Source: Bacteroidota bacterium
GTDB taxonomy: Bacteria; Bacteroidota; Bacteroidia; UBA7662
Assembly (NCBI GenBank): GCA_005799025.1
Contig: SYHX01000012.1
Coordinates: 1-34,020, forward strand
Length of the DNA stretch: 34,020 bases
Reading direction: 5' to 3'
The notes under the pieces are model-generated. The model saw nothing but the letters and a program-made list of their open reading frames with translations. It was not told the DNA's origin and made no database searches. A program made the translations under genes and the position numbers. Below are positions 25,753 through 34,020 of the stretch, piece after piece (the stretch's first letter is position 1; the number at the start of each line of letters is the position of its first letter).

Positions 25753-26280
25753 ATGCGCTGGACATGGATAGGGTTTGTTTTCGCGTTAAATGCTTGTTCG
25801 GATCAACACGGAAGTGTAGAGCGGTTCAAAATCAACCCTGAGATTGGCGTAGATCGAATGGAGCAGGTGGATCTGTGGTTTTATCAAAGTGGTTTCGAAA
25901 AAGCGCATGTGAGGGCAGGAGCTATGCTTTGGTACAGGATTGGGAACCGTATGGAAATGGAGGACGGATTCAAAGTGGATATATACGACTCCCAAGGCCG
26001 CAAGGTCATCAGCCGAATTTCAGCTCAACGAGGGACGAGGGACGTAGCCAAGGCCCTGCTCGAAGCCAAAGGGTCGGTGGTGGCCAATAATTTGGCAGGG
26101 GACACGCTGTTCACTGAGCAGTTGTTTTTGGATGAGAAGGCGGGTAGGGTCTATACTAGTGCGCCTGTCCGAATTCGTACCCCAGGAGAATGGCTGGTGG
26201 GGGATGGTTTGGAGGCCAATAGGGATTTGAGTGTATACCGAATTCTACGGCTCAAAGGCAATGTTCACTTGGGTTCTTGA
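25753..26280 (+). CDS. lptC: LPS export periplasmic protein LptC (lipoprotein form)
   Basis: LptC passes lipopolysaccharide from the LptBFG transporter to LptA in the periplasm. This 175-residue version has a short N-terminus with a lipobox-like ALNAC (Cys15) rather than the transmembrane anchor of E. coli LptC, as is common in Bacteroidota. The body holds the beta-jellyroll repeats of the family: AHVRAGAMLWYRIGN, FKVDIYDSQGRKVISRISAQRG, SVVANNLAGDTLFTEQLFLDE and YTSAPVRIRTPGEWLVGDGLEANRDL. It lies 14 bp after the TPR gene and 14 bp before the CBS protein gene, so the three are likely one transcript. LptC identity is strong from the AxRxxxDxxG-like pattern and the GDGLEA segment. Confidence 0.87.
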   Translation: MRWTWIGFVFALNACSDQHGSVERFKINPEIGVDRMEQVDLWFYQSGFEKAHVRAGAMLWYRIGNRMEMEDGFKVDIYDSQGRKVISRISAQRGTRDVAKALLEAKGSVVANNLAGDTLFTEQLFLDEKAGRVYTSAPVRIRTPGEWLVGDGLEANRDLSVYRILRLKGNVHLGS

Positions 26281-26294
26281 CCTAATTTTGCTTC

Positions 26295-27569
26295 ATGTTA
26301 GGGGTTTTTTTGGCTTTGATGGCTTCAGCGTTTTTCTCCGGTATGGAATCGGCATACCTGAACTGCAACCGCTTCCGTTTGGAATTGCGGCAGAAACAAG
26401 GTCAGGCATCAGCGTTGATTTTGGGGCGCTTTGTCCGTCAAACGGATGAGTTTCTAGGCACAATCTTGATCGGAAACAACCTGGCGCTGGTGCTGTACGG
26501 GATGTTTTTGACCCCGCTTCTGGAACCTGCTCTCGTGGATTGGTTTCCCATGCTTGCCAAGATGGACCTGGCTATGCTCGGTATCCAAACGCTGTTGAGC
26601 TCTGTGGTTGTGCTCTTGTTGGGGGAGTATTTACCCAAAACCTTTTTTAGGGCTCATGCCGATACCCTTTCCTTGGCTTTGGCCCGTCCAATGTTGATTG
26701 TGTACTACTTGTTATATCCATTTGTTTACCTGGTGAGTCGGGGTAGCCGTTGGCTGGTGGATCGCTGGAGCGGGGTACAAGGCAACAAGGCTCAACGGGT
26801 CTTTGACAAAGCCGAACTAAGCCATTGGATCAATGATCAAGTAGAAACGCGCGAAGAGGACGAGGAGCAAGAAGTGGATTTGGGGTATTTTCACAAAGCA
26901 TTATATTTCAGCGATGTAAAGGTTAGAGCGTGCATGATTCCCCGAACAGAATTGGTGGGTATTGAGGTGAACAGTGCTCGCGAGGAGGTTCTGGCGGTGT
27001 TCAATGAAAGCGGTTTATCTAAATTGCTCATCTATCAAGAAAGCATGGACCATGTGATCGGCTACGTGCATTTTCATTCGGTGTTGGCCTTGGACGAAAA
27101 CAAAGCATTCAATCTTCGGGATTTACAATTGCCATTGGCCATCGTGCCGGAGTCCATGTCGGCATCTCGCCTCCTCAAACAGCTGACCACGGGCCGTCGT
27201 TCCATGGCCCTAGTGGTAGATGAATTGGGTGGTACATCTGGGATGGTTACGGTCGAGGATTTGTTGGAGGAGATTTTTGGTGAAATTCAAGACGAGCACG
27301 ATGAATCGGAAAGAACCGAACTAGAACTGGCCCCAGGGCATTATCGCTTCTCAGGAAGGCTGGAGGTGGATTACCTCAATGAGCAATACAGTTTGGACAT
27401 ACCCATAGGGCCTTACGAAACTTTGGGAGGATGGGTCATGGAATGTTTGGGAAGCATTCCTGAAGCGGGTCACGTGTGGACGGAAGGCCCATGGGAAGTC
27501 AAGGCCGAGGCGGTGAGCCTAACCCGAATTGATGTGCTAAGCCTTAGGCGCTTGGATGCTGAATTGTAG
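26295..27569 (+). CDS. CorC/HlyC-family membrane protein with CNNM (DUF21) and CBS domains
   Basis: The 424-residue protein has an N-terminal CNNM/DUF21 membrane domain of about four helices beginning with ALMASAFFSGMESAYLNC, and a LLGEYLPKTFFR motif typical of the family. A cytoplasmic CBS pair follows (VRACMIPRTELVGIE and LSKLLIYQESMDHVIGYVH; GTSGMVTVEDLLEEIFGEIQDEHD). The C-terminal CorC_HlyC domain is present (YRFSGRLEVDYLNEQY, YETLGGWVMECLGSIPEAG). Relatives are linked to magnesium or cobalt efflux; the old name hemolysin is misleading. A GldE-type gliding protein has the same architecture and cannot be fully excluded. It closes the coaX-lptC cluster; a 129-bp gap and a promoter box follow. 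Confidence 0.9.
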   Translation: MLGVFLALMASAFFSGMESAYLNCNRFRLELRQKQGQASALILGRFVRQTDEFLGTILIGNNLALVLYGMFLTPLLEPALVDWFPMLAKMDLAMLGIQTLLSSVVVLLLGEYLPKTFFRAHADTLSLALARPMLIVYYLLYPFVYLVSRGSRWLVDRWSGVQGNKAQRVFDKAELSHWINDQVETREEDEEQEVDLGYFHKALYFSDVKVRACMIPRTELVGIEVNSAREEVLAVFNESGLSKLLIYQESMDHVIGYVHFHSVLALDENKAFNLRDLQLPLAIVPESMSASRLLKQLTTGRRSMALVVDELGGTSGMVTVEDLLEEIFGEIQDEHDESERTELELAPGHYRFSGRLEVDYLNEQYSLDIPIGPYETLGGWVMECLGSIPEAGHVWTEGPWEVKAEAVSLTRIDVLSLRRLDAEL

Positions 27570-27606
27570 GGTTAATTAGGAATGAGGCATATTGAGCCTT
27601 ATTCCT

Positions 27607-27614
27607 TATTTTTG
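27607..27614 (+). promoter_or_regulatory. Predicted -7 box upstream of the prolyl isomerase gene
   Basis: TATTTTTG matches TAnnTTTG and lies 84 bp before the ATG of the prolyl isomerase gene, in the 129-bp gap after the CBS protein gene. This suggests a separate transcript for the isomerase, DUF2480, transglycosylase and uvrA genes. The spacing to the nearest upstream TTG (27592) is shorter than usual. Confidence 0.45.
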
Positions 27615-27698
27615 CATCCCTTCACAAAAAGCCTTATCTTTCCAAATTCTATTTTTTCAGCTTCTTATTAACTCAATTCCTCGGATTAACCATAGATT

Positions 27699-29798
27699 AT
27701 GTCGATTATTACCACGATACGTAGCAAAGCAGGGCTGTTGGTCGCTCTGATTGGTCTTGCCTTGGTTTCTTTTCTTGCCATGGACGTGTTCAGCGGAAAT
27801 GGAATTTTTTCGCAGCGAAATCCTACCGATGTGGGTGAAATCGACGAGGATAAGATCAGCTTGGCTCGCTTTGACGCCAAACTTCAGGAAAATATCGAAA
27901 ATTACAAGGCCAACACCAAAACCGAGCAAATCGATGAGGCGACCATGTCCTCGCTAAGGGATCAGGTATGGAATGAACTTCTTAGGGAGGGCATTATGGG
28001 GGCCACTTACAATGATTTGGGCTTGGAAGTAGGTAAGGAAGAATTGTACGACATGGTTCAAGGCAAAAACCTTCATCCCGAAATCCAGAAGGCCTTTGCA
28101 GACCCCGCCACCGGTCAGTTCGATCGTAACAAGGTGGTTGACTTTATAAAGAATTTGTCCAAACAGCCTGCCGATATGCAGAAGCGTTGGAAGGCTTTCG
28201 AGGATTATATCCTTAAGGATAGGGCAACACGTAAATACGCCAATTTGGTTGGGAATGGCATGTACGTCCCTGATTTTTTTGCTGATGAATATGTCAAAGG
28301 TACCAGTATCGCCGCTACAGGCAGATTTGCATACCTGGATTATGCATCGATTGTGGATTCTACAATCAAGATTTCCGATGCCGAATACCAGGAAGCCTAT
28401 GGGCGTTTCAAGGTTGCTTACAAACTCAAAGACGATATCCGTGCGATTGATTTTGTCAGTTTTGATGTTAATCCAGGCCCTGAAGACTCTGCCAAAGCCA
28501 GACAAGCTTTGACGGAACTCCGAGAAGCCTTTGCAACCGGCAACGATGATAGTGCTTTTGTGGCATTGCGCTCCGATTTGCCTTATGATGATCGTTATAC
28601 CCTAGTCTCCACATTGACCCAGCCCAGCTTGGTGGCTTTGGCTGCTGCACCGGTTGGAACCCTCACAGACATTTACCTCGAAAATTCAGCTTTTGTGCTG
28701 ACCAAACTTTCCGCCAAAACCATGAGGCCCGACTCCGTAAAGGCCAGGCATATTTTGCTCAAAGTGGAGAACCAACCTGACTCAGTGGTTAAAGCCAAGG
28801 CGGATAGCTTGGCCGATGCCATTCGGAAGGGCTCTGATTTTGCGCCCCTTGCGGTGAGTTTATCGGCCGATCCGGGTTCAGGTTCCAGGGGCGGTGATTT
28901 GGGCTACTTCGGGGAAGGAATGATGGTGAAGCCTTTCAACGATGCCTGCTTTGGTGGTCGAACAGGTGATCTCAAAGTGGTACGATCCGAATTTGGCTAT
29001 CATATTATTCAAATCACTGATCAGAAGGGTCAGAAGCCCGTGGTCAAATTGGCTTCGGTTGCCGCTCGCATTACAGCAGCAACGGAAACTTTCAGGGCTC
29101 GTTATGCCGAGGCTACCCAATTTGCTTCCCCCCTCAAGAATGCTGAAGACTTCCAAAAAGCGGTGGACAAAAAGGGCCTCCCCAAGAGGACGGCGGATAA
29201 TGTCCGTGTTGGAGACCGTACACTCCCTGGGGTTAACAATGCCCGCGAAATTGTCCGTTGGGCCTACAAATCATCGGTAGGCGAATTAAGTCCTTTGTTC
29301 GAAGCTGACGATCGCTTTGTGGTGGCCGTTCTGACCAAATCCTTCGAGAAGGGTTACAAGCCTATGGACGAAGTCAAAACGGATTTGGAAACCCGTATCC
29401 GTCGCGAGAAGAAAGGCGAGTTGCTCGCTGCGAAATGGAAAGGAATTCTCCAACAACACAAGAATTTGGATTCTGCCGTTGTCAAGGCAGGTACAACTGT
29501 GCAGCCGTTGTTGGGTGCTTCGTTTATGGGCTCCTTCATTAATGGTGTTGGCCAAGAACCAAAATTGTCAGGGGCTTTGTTTGCAACCCCGGTGCGCACC
29601 TTGTCCAAGCCAGTTGCAGGTGAGCGCGGTGTTTATGTCTTTGTGGTGGATAGCCTCAGTGCCTTGCCCAAGGATTATGACCTCAAATCTGCCAAGGCCT
29701 CCATGGAAGGTCAGTACCGTGGTCGCGCTGGGAATGAGCCCTTTGGCGCCAAGCGGGAATTGGCCAAGATCAAAGACGACAGGCACCTTTTTTATTAA
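27699..29798 (+). CDS. PpiD/SurA-type peptidylprolyl isomerase
   Basis: The 699-residue protein has a single N-terminal membrane anchor (LLVALIGLALVSFLAM, about 13-28) with the rest facing the periplasm. A SurA_N-like helical region spans about 45-180 (NYKANTKTEQIDEATMSSLRDQVWNELLR). A parvulin (PPIC) domain lies at about 347-436: VKARHILLKV opens it, then LSADPGSGSRGGDLGYFGEGMM and the closing EFGYHIIQITDQ. The C-terminal third is SurA/PpiD-like helical sequence. It assists folding of outer-membrane and secreted proteins; the PpiD name rests on the membrane anchor and length. Placed beside LptC and the transglycosylase it fits an envelope biogenesis role. It is probably first in an operon with the DUF2480 gene, 15 bp downstream. 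Confidence 0.93.
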   Translation: MSIITTIRSKAGLLVALIGLALVSFLAMDVFSGNGIFSQRNPTDVGEIDEDKISLARFDAKLQENIENYKANTKTEQIDEATMSSLRDQVWNELLREGIMGATYNDLGLEVGKEELYDMVQGKNLHPEIQKAFADPATGQFDRNKVVDFIKNLSKQPADMQKRWKAFEDYILKDRATRKYANLVGNGMYVPDFFADEYVKGTSIAATGRFAYLDYASIVDSTIKISDAEYQEAYGRFKVAYKLKDDIRAIDFVSFDVNPGPEDSAKARQALTELREAFATGNDDSAFVALRSDLPYDDRYTLVSTLTQPSLVALAAAPVGTLTDIYLENSAFVLTKLSAKTMRPDSVKARHILLKVENQPDSVVKAKADSLADAIRKGSDFAPLAVSLSADPGSGSRGGDLGYFGEGMMVKPFNDACFGGRTGDLKVVRSEFGYHIIQITDQKGQKPVVKLASVAARITAATETFRARYAEATQFASPLKNAEDFQKAVDKKGLPKRTADNVRVGDRTLPGVNNAREIVRWAYKSSVGELSPLFEADDRFVVAVLTKSFEKGYKPMDEVKTDLETRIRREKKGELLAAKWKGILQQHKNLDSAVVKAGTTVQPLLGASFMGSFINGVGQEPKLSGALFATPVRTLSKPVAGERGVYVFVVDSLSALPKDYDLKSAKASMEGQYRGRAGNEPFGAKRELAKIKDDRHLFY

Positions 29799-29813
29799 TC
29801 AACTTTGTAGGCG

Positions 29814-30344
29814 GTGACCATCCGTAACAAAGTTCAGGAAAGTGGATTGCTGATTGTGGATCCTGCTACTTGGCTGTTTTCTGAAAAGCAGTTGGTGGGC
29901 TTGGATTTGGCTCTACTGATGGACGAGTTCGGTGTGCTCCGCGAGAAATTATTCCGAGAAAAGGTACAGGCCTTGGATCCAGTCGTGTACGGTGGTATGG
30001 TAGTGGCATTGTTTTGTTCCGTTGATGCGGTTTGGCCACCGTGGGCGGTGATGCTCTTGACAGCAAGGCTTCAGGAAGGCAATCCCAATGCAGGTCCAAC
30101 CTCGGTTCATTACGGGACTCCCGATGAAGTTCGATTGAAATTGTCTATAGGGAGTATTCAGGCAATGGACACTGGGCCTTACCTCGATGGACGGGTCATG
30201 ATCAAAGCCTGTTCCAAAGCGGATTGGGCGCCAGCCTTGTACCAGGCCCTTAGCAGTCGTTTGCTGCCCGTTGTTCAGAGCTTATGGTACGGGGAGCCTT
30301 GTTCCGCGGTGCCTGTTTACAAACGCCAGGGAAGGACGAGTTAA
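29814..30344 (+). CDS. DUF2480 family protein
   Basis: This 176-residue cytoplasmic protein of unknown function matches the DUF2480 pattern as I recall it. It opens with NKVQESGLLIVD, has REKLFREKVQALDPVVYGG and FCSVDAVWPPWAVMLLTARL in the middle, and ends VMIKACSKADWAPALYQAL with LWYGEPCSAVPVYKR. The conserved Cys in CSK and EPCS could bind a metal or be redox active, but this is only inference. The family is largely limited to Bacteroidota. It starts with GTG, 15 bp after the prolyl isomerase gene; no alternative ATG precedes the conserved opening. The stop lies 20 bp before the transglycosylase start. Confidence 0.85.
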   Translation: MTIRNKVQESGLLIVDPATWLFSEKQLVGLDLALLMDEFGVLREKLFREKVQALDPVVYGGMVVALFCSVDAVWPPWAVMLLTARLQEGNPNAGPTSVHYGTPDEVRLKLSIGSIQAMDTGPYLDGRVMIKACSKADWAPALYQALSSRLLPVVQSLWYGEPCSAVPVYKRQGRTS

Positions 30345-30364
30345 GTCCCTTCAACACGAACTTT

Positions 30365-31402
30365 ATGGCAATGAATATACGCTACTTAAAATCTTTTTGG
30401 GCATTGCTCACCATTGCTGTAGTGGGTGGTCTGGGCATGATCGGTGTCGCCTTGCTTATTGGCGGTTCGTTGACGGGTTTCAAAGCCGAGGAAGAGAAGG
30501 CCTACAGGGAGAAATTTTGGAACGAATACCGGGTGTATTCTGTTCCGGTGCCGGAGGAAATGACCTTTGCCGGAGAGAAAGTGCCGCTTTGGGATTTTGA
30601 GTTCAGGGAGCGCGTCGAAAGAGAATTGTTACAAAATGCCTACGGGCAGGCTACCATGTTGCTCTACATGAAGAGAGCATCGCGATGGTTTCCGATGATC
30701 GAGAAAGTTCTGAAAGAAAAGGGAATCCCGGATGACTTCAAATACTTGGCCGTGGCGGAAAGCGGGTTAGTCAATGCAATTTCGCCATCGAATGCTGAGG
30801 GCTTCTGGCAATTTTTGGCGGCTACCGCGCGTCAGCATGGTTTGCAAGTTAACGAAGAGGTGGATCAGCGTTACGACCCATGGTTGGCGACTGAAGCGGC
30901 CTGTCGGTATCTTCAGAAATCCCATGCCCAGTTTGGTAATTGGACCATGGTAGCCGCTTCATACAACATGGGCACCTCAGGCTTGCAACAAGCCGCCCAG
31001 TATCAGGGTAAGGATACCTACCATGAGTTGCATTTGAACAACGAAACATCTCGGTATTTGCCCAGGATACTTGCCATCAAGACCATCATGAAACACCCGG
31101 AACGCTACGGGTTTCATTTGACGGCCGCTCAGCTTTATCTTCCTTACGAAACCACCGAATGGACGATACAGGAACCGGTTGCCAATTGGGCGACTTATGC
31201 CCGCAGTCAGGGAATGGACTTTCGTCAACTCAAAATTTTCAATCCCTGGATTCGAAAACCCTTCCTTCATAACAAAGATCGCAAGACCTATACATTGCGC
31301 AAGCCTACACCTGAATTTACCCAGAAAGCCTCGCGCTGGGCGTTGGTCCCGGTTTCGGAATGGGGGCTTCATTCACCTACTCCCAATGGACCTTCCAGGT
31401 GA
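30365..31402 (+). CDS. Membrane-anchored lytic transglycosylase (SLT/MltD-like)
   Basis: Lytic transglycosylases cleave the MurNAc-GlcNAc bond of peptidoglycan to give 1,6-anhydro-MurNAc ends. The 345-residue product (ATG 30365, with a second ATG at 30371) has an N-terminal membrane segment (FWALLTIAVVGGLGMIGVALLI) and then the SLT domain: LAVAESGLVNAISPSNAEGFWQF contains the catalytic Glu in AESG. It continues with YDPWLATEAACRYL, MVAASYNMGTSGL and RYLPRILAIKTIMKHPERYGF. The C-terminal ~90 residues resemble the family's post-catalytic region with a degenerate wall-binding part (FNPWIRKP, KDRKTYTLRKP) but lack a clear LysM repeat. The frame extends up to 30284 inside the DUF2480 gene; that is unlikely to be translated. 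Its TGA overlaps the uvrA ATG as TGATG. Confidence 0.93.
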   Translation: MAMNIRYLKSFWALLTIAVVGGLGMIGVALLIGGSLTGFKAEEEKAYREKFWNEYRVYSVPVPEEMTFAGEKVPLWDFEFRERVERELLQNAYGQATMLLYMKRASRWFPMIEKVLKEKGIPDDFKYLAVAESGLVNAISPSNAEGFWQFLAATARQHGLQVNEEVDQRYDPWLATEAACRYLQKSHAQFGNWTMVAASYNMGTSGLQQAAQYQGKDTYHELHLNNETSRYLPRILAIKTIMKHPERYGFHLTAAQLYLPYETTEWTIQEPVANWATYARSQGMDFRQLKIFNPWIRKPFLHNKDRKTYTLRKPTPEFTQKASRWALVPVSEWGLHSPTPNGPSR

Positions 31403-34020
31403 TGGCCTCCACGGGTTCATTCGCAATTTCTTCGGTGGCACCGCACGCGGATATCCTTCGCATCGAGGGTGCATCAGAACACAACCTACAGAATTTGGAC
31501 TTGGACATACCCCGTCAGTCCTTGGCGGTCATCACAGGACCCAGCGGCAGCGGCAAATCCTCTTTGGCCTTTGCGACCTTGTATGCCGAAGGGCAGCGTA
31601 GGTATTTGGAGTCCTTTTCGGCTTATGCCCGTCAATTCATGGGCAAGCTGGAGCGACCTGCGGTGGATCGTATCGATGGCCTGAGTCCCGTGATTGCCAT
31701 TGAGCAGAAGACTACCTCTCGCAATCCTCGTTCCACGGTTGGTACCTCGACCGAAATCTATGATTTCTTGAGGTTACTCTATGCCCGAATTGGGCAGGCG
31801 CATTCATGGATTTCGGGCAAGGCAATGCAGCAATTCAGCAGGGAGCAGATCATGGACCTCTTGGTCAGCGAATACCACCAACGGGAATTGATGCTTCTGG
31901 CACCTTTGGTCCGCAGTCGCAAGGGTCATTACCGCGATCTATTCGAACATTGGCGTAAACAGGGTTTCACCAAAGTCAGGGTTGACGGGGAGGTTACGGA
32001 ATTGCGGCCCCGCATGCAAGTGGACCGCTACAAGGTGCACGATATTGAATTGGTGGTGGATCTGTTGATTCCGGGTAAGGACTCTGCGCATCGCCTTAAG
32101 AGCAGTGTGGACCTTGCCTTGAAGCTGGGCAAAGGTATTTTGTTATGCGGAACCCCCTTTGGAGGCGTTGACGCTCAGGATAAGGCCAAGGACGATTGGG
32201 AATGGCGTTATTTCAGCAAGATGTTGACGGATTTGGAGAATGGACTTGCCTACGATGAGCCGCAGCCTAATACCTTTTCGTTCAATCTCCCTTACGGCGC
32301 TTGCCCCAAATGCCAGGGTTTGGGCTACAAAGTGGAGGCTGACCCGGAGCTCATTTTTGCAGACCAGGATTTGACCATTGCGGCCGGGGGGATTGCTCCT
32401 TTGGGCGAATACAAGGACAATTGGATCTTCAGGATCATCGTTGCTTTGGGCAAGAAGCACGGCTTTGGCTTGCAGAACGTGGTGGCTAAACTCAAAGCGG
32501 AGCAGAGGCATGTCCTCCTCTATGGGCAGAAGGACCCCGTTGCCTTGGACATGGGCAAGGAAAGAGGGGTGGAATACCATGAATTCGATGGCCTGATGGC
32601 CTTGATCGCCAGACAAGATGAATGGGGTACGGCCTCGTTGCAAGAATGGGTGCAGCGCTTTGTCCGACAGAAACCCTGCGTGGAATGCGGAGGCGGTCGT
32701 CTCAAGAAGGAGGCCTTGCACTTCTTGATCCAAGGGAAGAGCATTGCCGACCTCTGCGCGATGGAACTTGATGTTCTTCAAGCCTGGCTCAAGGCTTTGG
32801 ACGGCACCTTTGAGGGCAACAAAGCGGTTGTCGCCGGGGAAATTCTCAAAGAATTAAGCACGAGGCTGCAATTTCTATTGGATGTTGGCTTGGGGTATTT
32901 GCACCTCCATCGGACCACAGCCACCTTGTCCGGCGGGGAATCGCAGCGTATTCGCTTGGCGGGCCAACTCGGGTCCGGACTCAGCGGGGTCCTGTATATC
33001 CTGGATGAGCCCAGCATTGGCTTGCATCAACGCGATAATCAGCGATTGATCGGGGCTTTGCGCCACCTTAGGGACCTGGGCAATACCGTCCTGGTGGTCG
33101 AACATGACGAGGAAATGATCCGTGCTGCCGATTGGGTCCTGGATTTGGGTCCTGGAGCTGGGAAAGAGGGCGGAAGATTGGTTTCCCAAGGCCCGCCTGC
33201 CTTGATGTTCCAATCCGAAGGCTTAACCGCCGATTATCTGGTCGGCCGCAAGCATGTTGGGGTCTCCAAGCGGCGACTTGGCCACGGGACTTGGTTGGAA
33301 TTGCAGGGGGCTTCCGGTCATAACCTTCAGTCGGTGGACCTTCGCCTTCCTTTGGGTTGTCTGCTGGGGGTCTCCGGGGTTTCAGGATCGGGCAAATCCT
33401 CTTTGATCAACGAGACCCTGGTGCCTGTCCTGATGAACAAAATCACCGGCAGTCGGCGTATGCATCTCCCCTACAAGACCCTCAAAGGCTATCAAAGCAT
33501 CGACAAAATCATCGAAATCGACCAATCCCCCATTGGCCGCACCCCTCGTTCCAACCCCGCCACCTATACCGGTTTGTTCACGGATATCCGGAATCTCTAT
33601 GCCGAGATGCCCTTATCCAAAATGCGGGGTTACGGGCCGGGTCGGTTTTCGTTCAATGTATCCGGGGGTCGTTGCGAAGCCTGTGGTGGAGCCGGGGTGC
33701 GGGTGCTCGAAATGAACTTTCTGCCGGACGTGGAATTACCCTGCGAATACTGCGCAGGGCGTCGCTACCAAAAAGACACCTTGGAGGTCCGCTACCGGGG
33801 GCGTTCTATTCATGATGTCCTCGAAATGCCCATCAGGGAAGCTGTGGAGTTCTTTGAGGGGATGCCCCATCTGCGCAAACGCCTGCAGACCCTGGACACG
33901 GTCGGTCTAGGTTACCTCAAATTGGGTCAACCGGCCACCACCCTTTCGGGCGGAGAGGCCCAGCGGCTGAAATTGGCCACCGAATTGGGCCGCCGTGAGG
34001 GCGGGCATACCTTCTATGTC
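31402..34020 (+). CDS. uvrA: Excinuclease ABC subunit UvrA, 3' end cut by window edge
   Basis: UvrA is the damage-recognition ATPase of nucleotide excision repair and loads UvrB. The frame from ATG 31402 stays open to the last base, giving 873 residues; the family is usually near 930-950. Visible elements are Walker [10 protein letters not shown] (46-54), the first zinc module with CPKC (301-304) and CVEC (426-429), the signature [12 protein letters not shown] near 509 and the Walker [13 protein letters not shown]. The second ATPase has a GVSGSGKSS loop near 661, a zinc module CEAC (758-761) and CEYC (781-784), and [12 protein letters not shown] near the cut end. The N-terminal CPxCG pair of other UvrA proteins is absent ([20 protein letters not shown]). 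It is translationally coupled to the transglycosylase by the TGATG overlap. Confidence 0.97.
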   Translation, partial: MASTGSFAISSVAPHADILRIEGASEHNLQNLDLDIPRQSLAVITGPSGSGKSSLAFATLYAEGQRRYLESFSAYARQFMGKLERPAVDRIDGLSPVIAIEQKTTSRNPRSTVGTSTEIYDFLRLLYARIGQAHSWISGKAMQQFSREQIMDLLVSEYHQRELMLLAPLVRSRKGHYRDLFEHWRKQGFTKVRVDGEVTELRPRMQVDRYKVHDIELVVDLLIPGKDSAHRLKSSVDLALKLGKGILLCGTPFGGVDAQDKAKDDWEWRYFSKMLTDLENGLAYDEPQPNTFSFNLPYGACPKCQGLGYKVEADPELIFADQDLTIAAGGIAPLGEYKDNWIFRIIVALGKKHGFGLQNVVAKLKAEQRHVLLYGQKDPVALDMGKERGVEYHEFDGLMALIARQDEWGTASLQEWVQRFVRQKPCVECGGGRLKKEALHFLIQGKSIADLCAMELDVLQAWLKALDGTFEGNKAVVAGEILKELSTRLQFLLDVGLGYLHLHRTTATLSGGESQRIRLAGQLGSGLSGVLYILDEPSIGLHQRDNQRLIGALRHLRDLGNTVLVVEHDEEMIRAADWVLDLGPGAGKEGGRLVSQGPPALMFQSEGLTADYLVGRKHVGVSKRRLGHGTWLELQGASGHNLQSVDLRLPLGCLLGVSGVSGSGKSSLINETLVPVLMNKITGSRRMHLPYKTLKGYQSIDKIIEIDQSPIGRTPRSNPATYTGLFTDIRNLYAEMPLSKMRGYGPGRFSFNVSGGRCEACGGAGVRVLEMNFLPDVELPCEYCAGRRYQKDTLEVRYRGRSIHDVLEMPIREAVEFFEGMPHLRKRLQTLDTVGLGYLKLGQPATTLSGGEAQRLKLATELGRREGGHTFYV

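Noticed and set aside
27954-28505. A 183-codon antisense frame inside the prolyl isomerase gene
   Set aside because: Shadow of a conserved gene; no start context, no motif.
30284-30364. Longer N-terminus for the lytic transglycosylase
   Set aside because: The extension lies inside the DUF2480 coding region in another frame and would put a non-family segment before the membrane anchor.
32143-32781. A 212-codon antisense frame inside uvrA
   Set aside because: The opposite strand encodes a conserved UvrA region including a zinc module; the antisense product has no family features.
1-34020. CRISPR arrays, insertion sequences, integrases or attachment sites
   Set aside because: No regularly spaced repeats, transposase motifs or flanking direct repeats were seen; the one tRNA is followed by a terminator, with no integrase gene nearby.

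Overview
The window comes from a member of the Bacteroidota. The evidence is two secreted proteins with type IX secretion (T9SS) C-terminal sorting domains, promoter boxes of the TAnnTTTG type, weak or absent Shine-Dalgarno sequences, and several families largely confined to this phylum (DUF2480, a DUF2723 membrane protein, the Bacteroidota form of UvrA). Base composition looks balanced except for a short A+T-rich patch near 21.45-22.1 kb. I cannot name the genus. Most of the window is core chromosome; there are no insertion sequences, prophage genes or CRISPR arrays, and no stretch over 300 bases lacks a gene.

Layout. 1-3811 (+): two tandem paralogous T9SS cargo proteins, the first cut by the window edge, closed by a strong terminator. 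3942-4979 (+): murB. 4984-9770 (-): an apparent operon of a DUF2723 polytopic membrane protein, the rRNA methyltransferase rlmB and an S66 LD-carboxypeptidase. 9910-9985 (+): tRNA-Gln(UUG), separated from the convergent ahcY gene (-) by one symmetrical terminator. ahcY and a bacilliredoxin gene (+) diverge from a shared 136-bp promoter region. 11954-20540 (-): a tightly packed run in the order rsfS, ftsH, LUD-domain gene, lpxH, prfA, then after a 76-bp gap tkt, then a secreted amidohydrolase-like protein.

The plus strand resumes with birA (20608), then a small toxin-antitoxin locus whose PIN toxin is broken by a frameshift. From 22107 to the window end there is a long co-oriented series: coaX, an outer-membrane beta-barrel-like protein, a TPR protein, lptC, a CorC/HlyC-type CBS protein, a PpiD/SurA-type prolyl isomerase, a DUF2480 protein, a lytic transglycosylase and uvrA (running off the end). 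Many of these genes serve the cell envelope (MurB, LD-carboxypeptidase, LpxH, LptC, prolyl isomerase, transglycosylase), mixed with translation and repair genes (RlmB, PrfA, RsfS, UvrA).

I found no convincing new multi-gene system. The most useful oddities are the decayed PIN toxin beside an intact antitoxin with a near-leaderless promoter, the amidohydrolase-like protein lacking metal ligands, the T9SS paralogue pair, and the uncharacterised outer-membrane and TPR proteins in the envelope series.
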